DNA of 64,000 bases, taken from the NCBI RefSeq assembly GCF_023330685.1, contig NZ_CP097128.1:992001-1056000 (forward strand), written 5' to 3'. This stretch comes from Conexibacter sp. DBS9H8 (GTDB lineage: Bacteria > Actinomycetota > Thermoleophilia > Solirubrobacterales > Solirubrobacteraceae). A program made the position numbers and the translations under genes. Positions 1-10,551 of the stretch are shown here, piece after piece. Under the pieces are notes generated by a model that did no database searches, was not told the origin of the DNA, and was given only the letters and a program-made list of their open reading frames with translations. Each line of letters begins with the position of its first letter. Position 1 is the stretch's first letter.

Positions 1-563
1 ATGCTCGCCGACGGCAGCCCCGTCTGATGACAGGCGTGCTGGAGCACGCCGAGGATCCCCGTCGGGCCCTCATAGGAGGAGCGCTGCAGGGAAAGCCGCT
101 CGGTGAGGCCGGGGTCGGTGGCGAACCCGGTGACGTGCACCGGACGGGTGTGGGGCACGTCGGCGAGCAGCGCCCCGAGGGTCACCACGAGCTGGACGTC
201 GAGCGTCTCGGCGAGCTCGATCACGACCTCCGTGAAGGTCCGCCACCGGTACGACGGCTCGGGGCCGATCAGCAGGATCAGGTCCCGCGGGGCGCGGGGC
301 ACCTTGACCTCGTACACCTCGACGGTCGGCCACTCGATCGAGCGGGTGTCCCCGTCGACGATCTTCACCCGCGGCCGGGTCGCCTGGAAGTCGTAGAACT
401 CCTCCGGGTCGACGGCGGCGAAGCGGCGGCCCTTGAGCGACTCGCCGACGAAGCTGACCGCCGAGGAGGCGGCATCCGCTGCGTCATTCCAGCCCTTGAA
501 GGCGCACACGAGCGCGGGGGCGCGCAGGCCGGAGGGACGGTATTCCCATTGCAGCGGATGCAT
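1..563 (-). CDS. PAC2 family protein (C-terminal part outside window)
   Basis: An open frame on the minus strand starts at ATG 561-563 (MHPLQWEYRPSGLRAP) and runs off the left edge, so about 187 residues are visible and the C-terminus is missing. The order of segments LVCAFKGWNDAADAAS, FYDFQATRP, DLILLIGPEPSYRWRTF, VVTLGALLADVPHTRPV and GPTGILGVLQ matches the PAC2 (proteasome-assembly-chaperone 2-like) family, common next to nucleotide or ligase genes in actinobacteria. Its molecular role in bacteria is not established. It is divergent from the HD-domain gene that begins about 60 bp away. A weak GGTGAGAG lies just upstream of the start. Family assignment is by motif recall. Confidence 0.8.
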   Translation of the reverse strand, partial: MHPLQWEYRPSGLRAPALVCAFKGWNDAADAASSAVSFVGESLKGRRFAAVDPEEFYDFQATRPRVKIVDGDTRSIEWPTVEVYEVKVPRAPRDLILLIGPEPSYRWRTFTEVVIELAETLDVQLVVTLGALLADVPHTRPVHVTGFATDPGLTERLSLQRSSYEGPTGILGVLQHACHQTGLPSAS

Positions 564-626
564 ACTCTCACCGTACAGGATGGCCTGGAGGTCCCTGCGG
601 GGCCGGCGCCGTCCCGGCGGTGCGCG

Positions 627-1532
627 ATGATGGCGGCTGAGATGAGCGCCGCGGCGACGATCAGCACCCTGCGGGCCGGCGATGAGGTCGACGGCGTGTT
701 CGCCTGCGTCCGCAAGGACCGGCTGATGACCCGGACGGGCTCGCCCTACCTCGCCCTCGAGCTGCGCGACCAGACCGGCACCGTGCCCGCCCGTGCCTTC
801 CGTGACGCCGACCTGCTCGGCGGCCGCTTTGACCGCGGTGACCTCGTCAGCGTCCGCGGCCGGGTCGAACGCTTCCGCGACCAGCTCGTCGTCGAGGTCG
901 CCGACATCGCCGCCGCCGGGGACCGGGCCGAGGCCGCGCCGGAGGCATTCCTGCCCGTCGCCTTCCGCGACCGGGACGAGCTTGACGGCTTCCTCGAGCA
1001 CCTCGCCGGGGAGGTGTTCGACCCCGGCTATGCGGCGCTGCTGGAGGAGCTGCTCGCGGACGCGGAGCTGCGCGCCCAGTGGCGGCTGGCACCCTGCTCG
1101 CGGGCGGGTCACCACGCCTACCTTGGCGGGCTGCTCGAGCACACCGTCGCGGTCACCACCCTCGCCCGCGAGGCCGCGGACCTGCACCGCCGGCTCGACT
1201 CCGATCTGCTGCTCACCGCGGCGATCGTCCACGACCTCGGCCGGACCGCCGAGTTCACCTACGGGGCGGAGATCGGCCTCACCGACGCCGGCCGGGTCCT
1301 CGGCCACCTCGTCCTCGGCCAGCAGCTGCTCTCCGCCCGCCCGGCCTTCACCGCCCTCGCCGCCGACCGACAGCTCGCGCTGCTGCACTGCCTGCTCACC
1401 CACCACGGGCCCTCCGGCGCGCCCGGCGGCCGGTTCCAGTCCGCAGAAGCGGTCGCCCTCTACCGGCTCAACGCCGTCGACGCGGCGGTCAAGGGGGTGC
1501 TCGAGCACGGTCTTGAGGGCCTGCGTCCCTGA
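627..1532 (+). CDS. OB-fold plus HD-domain phosphohydrolase (YhaM-like 3'-5' exoribonuclease)
   Basis: A 301-residue protein with an N-terminal OB-fold (about residues 15-97, GDEVDGVFACVRKDRL ... RGDLVSVRGRVERF) and an HD hydrolase domain with a GGLLEHTVAV helix and the metal-binding pair in IVHDLGRTAEF (His202-Asp203). This nucleic-acid-binding plus HD order is that of YhaM/CBF1-type 3'-5' exoribonucleases, so a role in RNA or ssDNA degradation is likely. The frame stays open far upstream, but that part is antisense to the PAC2 gene. The start is one of the ATGs at 627, 630 or 642. It ends 28 bp before the next gene, so the two may be cotranscribed. Confidence 0.75.
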   Translation: MMAAEMSAAATISTLRAGDEVDGVFACVRKDRLMTRTGSPYLALELRDQTGTVPARAFRDADLLGGRFDRGDLVSVRGRVERFRDQLVVEVADIAAAGDRAEAAPEAFLPVAFRDRDELDGFLEHLAGEVFDPGYAALLEELLADAELRAQWRLAPCSRAGHHAYLGGLLEHTVAVTTLAREAADLHRRLDSDLLLTAAIVHDLGRTAEFTYGAEIGLTDAGRVLGHLVLGQQLLSARPAFTALAADRQLALLHCLLTHHGPSGAPGGRFQSAEAVALYRLNAVDAAVKGVLEHGLEGLRP

Positions 1533-1547
1533 CCGGTGCGCCGCTAG

Positions 1548-3593
<2,046 letters not shown>

Positions 3594-3672
3594 GCGCGCC
3601 GCTCAGGTGGTCGTGCAGTGGATCGTGGCGCTGCTCGATACGCGCCGGGCAGGGCGATGCATCAGGGTCGGA

Positions 3673-3701
3673 TTGACCGACGGTGATGGCAGGTCTACTG
3701 T
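3673..3701 (+). promoter_or_regulatory. Predicted sigma-70 promoter of the secreted protease gene
   Basis: TTGACC (3673-3678) and TACTGT (3696-3701) are separated by exactly 17 bp, in a gene-free stretch after the flavin oxidoreductase. A start site near 3708 would make the long GTG-initiated frame opening at 3607 untranslated and supports initiation at GTG 3724 or 3736. Confidence 0.55.
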
Positions 3702-3723
3702 GTCAAAGGTGCCCAAATCCAGG

Positions 3724-5094
3724 GTGTGTATCCGGGTGCGGAACCAGACGACACGTCCCGCCCTCGCGCCGTTCCTGCTCCTCCTGGTGCTGGCGGCAGC
3801 CCTGTCCGGACCGGGGGGCGCCAGGGCACAGAGCCGGCCGCGCGTGGCCGTCGCGCGACCGGCGTCGGTCCGTTTCACCGGCCTGCTGGCGGTCACCCGG
3901 ACGAACCGGATCTTTCACCATCCCGTGAGTTTCGGCGCGATCGGGTTCACCTCGTTCCACCGCCGCGCGATCGGGGATGTGCACCTGTCCCTGCTCGGCT
4001 GTGACGAGAGCGTCGACGGCAACCTCTCCCATCTGGACAACCTCAGCTTTCGGGGGACCGTTCCGGTCGCCCCGGACGGATCGTTCCGCGCCGGGGTCTC
4101 CACCACGATCGACTCCTACCCGGCCAGCATCGCGATCACCGGTCGCCTCGTCGGTCCGGACACGGCCTCGGGCGCCGTCTCCTTCTCTGAGAAGCTGCCG
4201 GCACGGCTGCGCAACTACTGCGGCAGCGCGTTCGGGTTCATCGCCAGCGGCCCCCCTGTGCTGGCCGGCAGTGGCCCGGACGCCTGGCGTCAGTCCAAGG
4301 TCCGTGCCGTCGTCGGCACGCTCGTTGGCACGACCCCGGGCCCGAAGTCACCGTTCTTTCCCTGCACCGCCACGGTGGTCGACAGCGACAACGAGAGTGT
4401 CATCGTGGCCGCCGCCCACTGCCTGGAGACCTTCACCGGGACACCGCTGACGCGCTTTGCCTTTGCGCCCGATCACACCGGCCCGGTCTGTCCCACCCTG
4501 GCCTGTGGCGAGAATCCGGTCGGGGTGTGGAGGGCCACCGGCGCCGATGCCCACTTCGATCCGGCGTTCCGCCGCAACGCCGGACTCGACTTCGGCTTCC
4601 TTCGCGTCGGGCTGAACGGGGTCGGCGAGTCGCTCCAGCTCGCCGTCGTGCTCGGCAACCGCCGCGATCCCGGCACGGGCGGCTGGGTGCCCTCACTCAC
4701 CACCGCGCACGGGCTGGCCGCCGCGTTGCACCGGCGCTGGTGGTCGGTCGGGTATCCCATCGTCAGCGACAGCGAACCGCCGCTCAATGATCGCGCCTGC
4801 ATGACCGTGTCGTCGCCGTCATACGGCAACTGTCAATACGCCGCCCGGCGGGTCTGGTGCGCCGGGGTCGCCTCGTCCCATCCCGTCGGAGCGGCACGTC
4901 TCGGACAGCTGAGCGGCTGCTTCGACTACCAGGCCGGCGCGAGCGGCGGCCCGTGGTTCGATCAGTCCGGCAACGTCGGACTTCTCAACAAGGCGGCCAA
5001 CTCCTCGACGTTGCTCGGCACCCCGCTGGCCGCGGCCGCCGACCGCTACCTCGCCGTCGCCGGGGCGGGGATTTCCTTCCAGCCGGCCTCCTGA
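3724..5094 (+). CDS. Secreted trypsin-like serine protease
   Basis: About 456 residues. A short basic start (VCIRVRNQTTRPALAP) leads into a hydrophobic stretch (FLLLLVLAAALSG) and an Ala-rich cleavage region, so the protein is predicted to be exported. The chymotrypsin-fold triad is visible: His in VAAAHCLE (about residue 231), Asp in GLDFGFLRV (about 289) and Ser in AGASGGPWF (about 407). Paired Cys around the His loop and late in the domain fit extracellular disulfides. About 170 residues between signal peptide and catalytic domain are unassigned and could be a propeptide or beta-domain. The frame opens at 3607, but the promoter at 3673-3701 argues for starts at 3724 or 3736. Confidence 0.8.
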   Translation: MCIRVRNQTTRPALAPFLLLLVLAAALSGPGGARAQSRPRVAVARPASVRFTGLLAVTRTNRIFHHPVSFGAIGFTSFHRRAIGDVHLSLLGCDESVDGNLSHLDNLSFRGTVPVAPDGSFRAGVSTTIDSYPASIAITGRLVGPDTASGAVSFSEKLPARLRNYCGSAFGFIASGPPVLAGSGPDAWRQSKVRAVVGTLVGTTPGPKSPFFPCTATVVDSDNESVIVAAAHCLETFTGTPLTRFAFAPDHTGPVCPTLACGENPVGVWRATGADAHFDPAFRRNAGLDFGFLRVGLNGVGESLQLAVVLGNRRDPGTGGWVPSLTTAHGLAAALHRRWWSVGYPIVSDSEPPLNDRACMTVSSPSYGNCQYAARRVWCAGVASSHPVGAARLGQLSGCFDYQAGASGGPWFDQSGNVGLLNKAANSSTLLGTPLAAAADRYLAVAGAGISFQPAS

Positions 5095-5134
5095 GGGCCG
5101 TCCTGGCCTGCCCCAGGACGATCGTCGGGCCGGG

Positions 5135-8100
5135 TCAGCGGCACGGTGGTGAGTAGCGCGCGCCGGGCACGTAGCGGCTCCATTCGACGCGGGTGATCGG
5201 TGCGCCTGCCATCACACAGATGCGGGCGATCGCGGCCGCCGGACGGTAGTGCCAGAAGGTCATCCGCTCGGTGCTGCTGCCCGCCACGAGCGTCTGCCCG
5301 TCGGGGCTGAAGGTGAGGTCATAGAGCAGGCCGGGGGCTGCGGCAAGCGTGGCGAGCAGCCGCGGACGGCGCCGGTCCCGGAGGCCCCACAGCCAGACCT
5401 GCCCGCCGGTCGTGGCGGCGCCGAGGGTGAGCCCGCTGGGGCTGACGGCGACCTGGTACACGTTGTCGCCGGGACCGGTGAGCGGGGGGCCCAGGGACCG
5501 GGGGTGGGCCGGGGCGACGATGCTCCACAGCCGGACGGTGTCGTCTGCACCGCCGGCGATCAGCGTCCGCCCGTCCGGAGAGATGACGGTGCTGTAGACG
5601 GCGGAGTGAAAGCCGCCGAGCACCGCGAGCCGTCGCGGCCGGGCGGGATCGGCGATGTCCCACAGCCACACCCGGTCGTCGGCGCAGCCGACGGCGATCA
5701 GGCGACCGTTCGGGCTGTAGGAGACGCCGAGCACCGGCCCCGAACGGCCCGGGCGGTCAAGCACCGACAGCAGGCGCGGGCGTGCCGGATCGCCGACGTC
5801 GTAGAGCCGCACACGCCCGCCATCATCGCCGACCGACAGCAACCGCCCATCCGGGCTGTAGTCGATCTGCTCGATCAGCGGCTCAGCGCCGGTGATCAGC
5901 GGCCCGACCGTCCGGGCGTGCCCGGAGGCCGTCAGCCGGTACTCCTGCACGTCACCGGCGACATCCCCGACCGCCAGCAGCCGTCCGTCGGGGGTCATCG
6001 CCCCGACGGCGGCGACCGGGCCGAAGCTGCGTGGCATCGTGATCGACCCGACCCGTCGTGGCCGCCAGGAATCGGCGGTGTTCCAGATCTCCACCTGCCC
6101 GTGAGGTCCGCCGGTGATCGCGGTGAGCTCGCGGCCGTTGGCGGTGTAGTCGATCGTGTAGGGCGGTCCGATCGTGACGTCCGCGCCGGGGGGTGGAAGC
6201 GGCCACAGCCGCGTGGTGCCGTTCTCATCGACGCTGACGAGTGCCCGGTCACCGGCTGTGAAGGCGAGGCCGTCGACGGGGGAGACGTCCTCCAGGGTCG
6301 CCTCCGGCGCCCATGAGCCGGTCCGCCAGATCCGGATCGTGTTGTCGGAGGAGCCCGCCGCGAGGAACCGCCCGTCATGGCTGAAGGTGAGCGAGTCGAC
6401 CCAGTTGGCAAAGCCGTGCAACGGGCGGCCGGGAAGCCGCGGGACCCCGTTCGCTCCGAGCCGCCAGTGCCAGACGGTGAGATCGTGGGCGCCGGCGGCG
6501 AGCGTCGACCCGTCCGGGCTGAAGGCGAGCGCGGTCAGCTGCGTCGGGGCGACCGTGACGCGCGTGATCAGTCGCGGTCCGGAGCGGCCCAGGGTCCAGA
6601 TCGCGAGAGTGCCGGCGGCGCCCGCCGCCGCGAGGTCCCGTCCCGTCGGGGAGTAGGCGACCGCGTCAAGGCTCGGGTGGCCGGGCAGGTCAAGGGTGAC
6701 CGGCGCCCCTGGTTCGCCGGCGGGTCCCAGAGGCCACTGGCGCACCGCGCCGCCGTCACCGACTGCGGCGAGGCGTCCACCGCCGGGTGAGAAGGTGACG
6801 TCGTTGACCCCGCCGCTCACCGACAGTCTCGCGAGGAGCCTCGCCCCCCGGTGCGCGGACAGCCGCCACAGCTCCACGGCGCCGGACGGCGCGCCGCTGG
6901 CCAGCAGCCGGCCGTCACCGCTGAGCGCCACCGTGTCCGTTCCCGGCGGGCCCCCCGGGAAGGGGCCCGCGGTCCGCAGGCCGGTGCTGTGGAGTGCCAG
7001 CAGGCGAACCTGTCCGCTGGCCACCGACAGCACGCTGAAGAGATGCCCGCCGGCGTCTGAGCTGAGTCCGGTCAGCCCGATCGGGCCGAGCAGACGGGAG
7101 GGCATCGGTCCGGCTGTCGCGTCGATGAGCGTCGACCTGGCCTGGGTCGTGGGGGAGATCCCGAAGGCGACGACCGCCAGCTGCATCGCGAGGGAGGGGT
7201 TGGCCGGGCCGATCTGTGCCGACTCCACCGCAACCTCCCGTGAGAGCGCCCGGTCGCGCGCGTTCAGCGCCGCCCGGCGGGCACTCAGCGCAACCACCGC
7301 GAGGGCGACCGCGAGGAGGGCGAGCGCTCCGATCAGCCCGGCGGCCTGACGGGCCCGCACGAGCCGGCGCCGCTCGGCGGCACGCTCGGCCTGCGCCCGG
7401 GCGAGGGAGGTGTCGAGGTAACGCCGCTCGGTCGCGTTCAGCTCCCCGCGATGATCGCCCTCCTGCACCCAATCGGCGATCGCTGACAGCCGCGCGCCGC
7501 GCAACAGCTCCCCATCATCCTCGCCGGTCTCGGCCCACGTGTTCGATGCCCGGGTGAGAGCGCGGTGGAGCCGAAGCCCCGCGCGGTCGCGGACGAGCCA
7601 TTCCGCCAGCCGGGGCCAGGCGACCATCAGCGTCTCATGGCTGATCTCCACGGTCTCCTCCTGAGCGCTGAGCAGACGCGCGGCGATGAACCGCTCGAGC
7701 ACGTCGGGACGCCGCTGTTCCAGCGGTCCGGGTGAGGGGTCCTGGCCCGCTTCCGCAACGAGCTCGGCCAGCTCGCGCCGGGCGACCCGGCGCCGCGTGA
7801 GCGGTCCGTCGTCCTCGACGCGCACGAGCCGGCAGAAGATCCGTCGCGCCAGCTCCTGCTCGCCGGCGGTGAGAGCCTGATAGACGCTCTCTGCGCTGTG
7901 GCTGACGGCTTCGAGCAGGCCGCCGGCCGCCCGGTAGTCCTCGACGCCGAGGCGCGCGTGCGGGGAGCGTTCCCAGGTGCTCAGCAGCGCGTGGGAGAGC
8001 AGCGGCAGCGCGCCGGCCGCGTGGGCGGGGCCGTTCGCCTCCGCTGGGGCCATCTCAGACAGCAGCAGTTCGACGAGCGACTCATCCACGGCGGCTGCGG

Positions 8101-8947
8101 CCGCCCGGGCCGGTTCGACGATCGCCGCTCGCAGTTCCGTGCGGGTCAGCGGTCCGACCAGCAGCTGGGAGTCGCGCACGGCCCCAAACAGCGCCGGCTC
8201 GGCGACGGCCTCGGCATAGAAGTCCGCGCGCAGTGCCGCCACCGTCGCCGAGCCGGGGGGCCGGAGGTGCCCAAGCTTGGCGAGGAACCTTTCACGCACA
8301 GGCTGAGGGAGGCCAAACAGCTCTTCGAGCTGGTCGACCAGGACCAGCCGCCGCCGCTCATGATCACGCTCACCCGGGGGCGACAGCGGGGCGCCAGCGT
8401 CCCAGGTGCCGGGCGTGAGCACGCTCAGCTCCCAGCCCGGGCCAAGCGCGCCCGCCGCCACCTGGGCGCCCAGACCGGCACGCAGCAGGGACGACTTTCC
8501 CGACCCGGACGGGCCGACGAGCAGCAGCGGCCACGCCGACGGGCCGGCGTCGGTGGCAAGCATCGCGCGCAGCCGCCCCAGCAGCTCGCGGGTGATCGCC
8601 TCCCGGCCAAAGAACCAGGCGGCATCCTGGACGTCGAAGGCCTCCAGGCCACGGTACGGGGCGGGCCCTCTCGCGTGGCGTCCGTCACTGCCGCGGCGTA
8701 CCCGCAGGAGCGCATCGATCCACGCCGGGACCGCGTCCCCTGGCACCCCGCACTCACGCAGGATCGCGGTGTAGAGCTCGAGCTGGCGCGGGCCGGGGAG
8801 GTGCCGGCCGCTGACGTAGTCGCCGACGGTCGCCGTTGGCATCGCCAGCCGCCGCGCGAGCTCTCGCACTGACAGACCGCGTGCCTCCCGCAGCGCACTC
8901 AAAGCGGCGGCCAGCTGCTCGCGGTTCGTGATCTCCTGTGGCCCCAT
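5135..8947 (-). CDS. XRE-HTH / nSTAND NTPase / WD40 repeat membrane protein
   Basis: A 1270-residue STAND-type signalling ATPase. In order: an XRE helix-turn-helix (about 5-60), a Walker A P-loop GPSGSGKSS (145-153) and Walker B RLVLVDQLEELF typical of the nSTAND1 family, a helical region, one strongly hydrophobic helix (AAGLIGALALLAVALAVVAL), then a WD40 array with about 14 blades ending in motifs such as TIRIWR, RVRLYDV, RVWLWDI, TVRLWSI. Fourteen blades would make two seven-bladed propellers. STAND proteins switch on by nucleotide-driven oligomerisation after ligand binding to repeats, and some are antiviral or developmental regulators. Start ATG 8947 (MGPQEITNRE) directly precedes the HTH; the open frame reaches 9139 without recognisable sequence. 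Confidence 0.85.
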   Translation of the reverse strand: MGPQEITNREQLAAALSALREARGLSVRELARRLAMPTATVGDYVSGRHLPGPRQLELYTAILRECGVPGDAVPAWIDALLRVRRGSDGRHARGPAPYRGLEAFDVQDAAWFFGREAITRELLGRLRAMLATDAGPSAWPLLLVGPSGSGKSSLLRAGLGAQVAAGALGPGWELSVLTPGTWDAGAPLSPPGERDHERRRLVLVDQLEELFGLPQPVRERFLAKLGHLRPPGSATVAALRADFYAEAVAEPALFGAVRDSQLLVGPLTRTELRAAIVEPARAAAAAVDESLVELLLSEMAPAEANGPAHAAGALPLLSHALLSTWERSPHARLGVEDYRAAGGLLEAVSHSAESVYQALTAGEQELARRIFCRLVRVEDDGPLTRRRVARRELAELVAEAGQDPSPGPLEQRRPDVLERFIAARLLSAQEETVEISHETLMVAWPRLAEWLVRDRAGLRLHRALTRASNTWAETGEDDGELLRGARLSAIADWVQEGDHRGELNATERRYLDTSLARAQAERAAERRRLVRARQAAGLIGALALLAVALAVVALSARRAALNARDRALSREVAVESAQIGPANPSLAMQLAVVAFGISPTTQARSTLIDATAGPMPSRLLGPIGLTGLSSDAGGHLFSVLSVASGQVRLLALHSTGLRTAGPFPGGPPGTDTVALSGDGRLLASGAPSGAVELWRLSAHRGARLLARLSVSGGVNDVTFSPGGGRLAAVGDGGAVRQWPLGPAGEPGAPVTLDLPGHPSLDAVAYSPTGRDLAAAGAAGTLAIWTLGRSGPRLITRVTVAPTQLTALAFSPDGSTLAAGAHDLTVWHWRLGANGVPRLPGRPLHGFANWVDSLTFSHDGRFLAAGSSDNTIRIWRTGSWAPEATLEDVSPVDGLAFTAGDRALVSVDENGTTRLWPLPPPGADVTIGPPYTIDYTANGRELTAITGGPHGQVEIWNTADSWRPRRVGSITMPRSFGPVAAVGAMTPDGRLLAVGDVAGDVQEYRLTASGHARTVGPLITGAEPLIEQIDYSPDGRLLSVGDDGGRVRLYDVGDPARPRLLSVLDRPGRSGPVLGVSYSPNGRLIAVGCADDRVWLWDIADPARPRRLAVLGGFHSAVYSTVISPDGRTLIAGGADDTVRLWSIVAPAHPRSLGPPLTGPGDNVYQVAVSPSGLTLGAATTGGQVWLWGLRDRRRPRLLATLAAAPGLLYDLTFSPDGQTLVAGSSTERMTFWHYRPAAAIARICVMAGAPITRVEWSRYVPGARYSPPCR

Positions 8948-9157
8948 CGCCCAGTCGCGGTCCGAAAGCGCGAGTCTATTCCCGGGGTCGACGGCGGGCA
9001 AGCCGTGGCGTCGGCGCGCGAGGCCCCGGCAGGGGGTGTCCGGGTTCGTCCGAGGTTCTCGGACACGCCTTGACCACCCGCAGCGCGAGGCCCGATGCTC
9101 GGAGCTGACCGACGGGCCGTCCTTCGGGCGCCCGGTCACACGTCACGGAGAGATGCC

Positions 9158-9700
9158 ATGCACGCCGATCAGGCAGGTCACGTCCACACGTTTGCCGACG
9201 ACGCCGCGTCCGGGCGCGGCACGGGCCACGGGCTGCGACTCAGAGGCAGGACCGGTCCCAGGGTCACCGTGGTGATCGCCACCGCCCTGACCGCCCTGGT
9301 GATGTGCCCCGTCGGCACCGGGGCGACGGTCAGAGCGCAGGTCGACCAGATCAGGTTGACCGCCGTGGCCGCCCGGGGGTCGCACAAGCCGCCTCCGCCA
9401 CGCAGCCGCTCCTGTCCTCCGGTGCGCTTCCAACGCAACCTGAACGCCTTCAGCGATCTGCGGGCTCGCAAGCTGAGCTGTGCCCAGACACGCAGCATCC
9501 TGGCGAAGCTCTCCTTGCGCTACGGCAGCGGCAGCGGCCGCGGACATGCGGTCATCACAACGGGTTCACTGACTGTGCGCTGCGTCTTCGTCCGCCGTGC
9601 CGTCACGTTCGACGGGCAGGTGGTGCTCGGAGGCCCCGGTCGCTGCAGCGGCCCCGGCGCGCGCCTGCTCACCTTCCACGGCGTCCAGTACTCCCAATGA
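9158..9700 (+). CDS. Predicted exported protein, unknown function
   Basis: A 180-residue protein starting at ATG 9158 behind a good ribosome site (CACGGAGAG, 5 bp spacing). After about 38 polar residues comes one hydrophobic segment (VTVVIATALTALVMCPVG), a signal or anchor sequence, then a Pro/Arg-rich linker and a small domain with four Cys (RSCPPVRF, KLSCAQT, VRCVFV, GRCSG) that could form two disulfides outside the cell. No family was recognised. Its TGA overlaps the ATG of the next gene (ATGA), so it is translationally coupled to it. It is divergent from the nSTAND-WD40 gene, about 210 bp away. Confidence 0.65.
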   Translation: MHADQAGHVHTFADDAASGRGTGHGLRLRGRTGPRVTVVIATALTALVMCPVGTGATVRAQVDQIRLTAVAARGSHKPPPPRSRSCPPVRFQRNLNAFSDLRARKLSCAQTRSILAKLSLRYGSGSGRGHAVITTGSLTVRCVFVRRAVTFDGQVVLGGPGRCSGPGARLLTFHGVQYSQ

Positions 9701-10551
9701 CGGGCTCGGGGGATCACGCCGCCGGGACCGGCGGCACCGGCACGTCAAGGAGCTCGCGGGGAGGGCGGCAGCTGGCCTCGCCGCTCCGGCTGCTGGCGAT
9801 CGTCGGCCGAGTCCGGGTGGCGCTGCTCGGGCGCCGAGCGGGGCTGCTCGGCCTGGCCCTGTGTGCGGGTGCGGCTGTGGCCGGGGTGGCGTGGGCTGGG
9901 GCGCCGGTGAGCGGCAACCCGCAGGCGGTGGCGCTGGCCCGCGCGGAGGTCCGGGCCTATCTCAGCGTCAAGGTCGTCAGCTACCACCAGAGCGGCTACA
10001 TCGAGCTCAACGACCAGGAGGGCAGCACCTCCTACCTCCAGTTCCGCTACTACGAGGACAGCCTCGCACCGGGGTACAGCTGGACGCGGGAGAGCATGTT
10101 CGTCGCCCTGCACGCCGGGGATGTCGTCTGGTACCGCGACGAGCTGATACCCCCGCCGTGCCACGCGGCGGGGGTCTGCCATCGCATTCCCGCCGAGGTG
10201 GTCGGCGAGCGCGTCCGAGGTATCGACGGCGCCTTCGCCGCGTTCGGCACACCCGCCCGCCACACGTGCTTCTTCGCGCTGAGCGTCGGCACGCTCAGGC
10301 TCGGGGCGTCCTTTGCCGGCGCGACCGGCCGCTACGCCGCTCCCGTCTGGCGGGGACGGACCGTCCGTCTGACCAGGGCCGTTCCCTACCCGGGAGGCCG
10401 GGCGCTGATCTCAGCCGTCGACTCCCGCCGTACCCACCTGACCTTCACCCAGCGCATCGTCCTGCCCACCGGACATGTCATCAGCACCGTTCTCGGCTAC
10501 CCCCGCGCCACCGTTACACCGGCCGCACCCCGACTCCGGTTCTGCCGATGA
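9697..10551 (+). CDS. Predicted exported protein, unknown function
   Basis: A 284-residue protein starting at ATG 9697, which overlaps the stop of the preceding gene by four bases. A basic, Gly/Arg-rich N-terminus precedes one hydrophobic helix (AGLLGLALCAGAAVAGVAWAG). The rest is predicted outside the membrane and is rich in beta-prone sequence (SYLQFRYYEDSLAPGYSWTR, MFVALHAGDVVWYRDEL), with Cys at PPPCHAAGVCHRIP and HTCFFALS. It somewhat resembles extracytoplasmic proteins that measure lipid or surface properties, but no family could be named. It lies in the middle of a three-gene, fully overlapping set of exported proteins. Confidence 0.65.
   Translation: MTGSGDHAAGTGGTGTSRSSRGGRQLASPLRLLAIVGRVRVALLGRRAGLLGLALCAGAAVAGVAWAGAPVSGNPQAVALARAEVRAYLSVKVVSYHQSGYIELNDQEGSTSYLQFRYYEDSLAPGYSWTRESMFVALHAGDVVWYRDELIPPPCHAAGVCHRIPAEVVGERVRGIDGAFAAFGTPARHTCFFALSVGTLRLGASFAGATGRYAAPVWRGRTVRLTRAVPYPGGRALISAVDSRRTHLTFTQRIVLPTGHVISTVLGYPRATVTPAAPRLRFCR

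Noticed and set aside
27-626. N-terminal 200 residues of the long plus-strand frame beginning at 27
   Set aside because: This stretch is antisense to the PAC2-family gene, and its translation is Arg/Gly/Glu-rich without family features. The HD-domain protein starts at 627-642.
7898-8872. A 324-residue plus-strand frame inside the nSTAND gene
   Set aside because: It is Arg/Gln/Gly-rich shadow sequence opposite the well-supported NTPase domain; such frames are common in GC-rich DNA.
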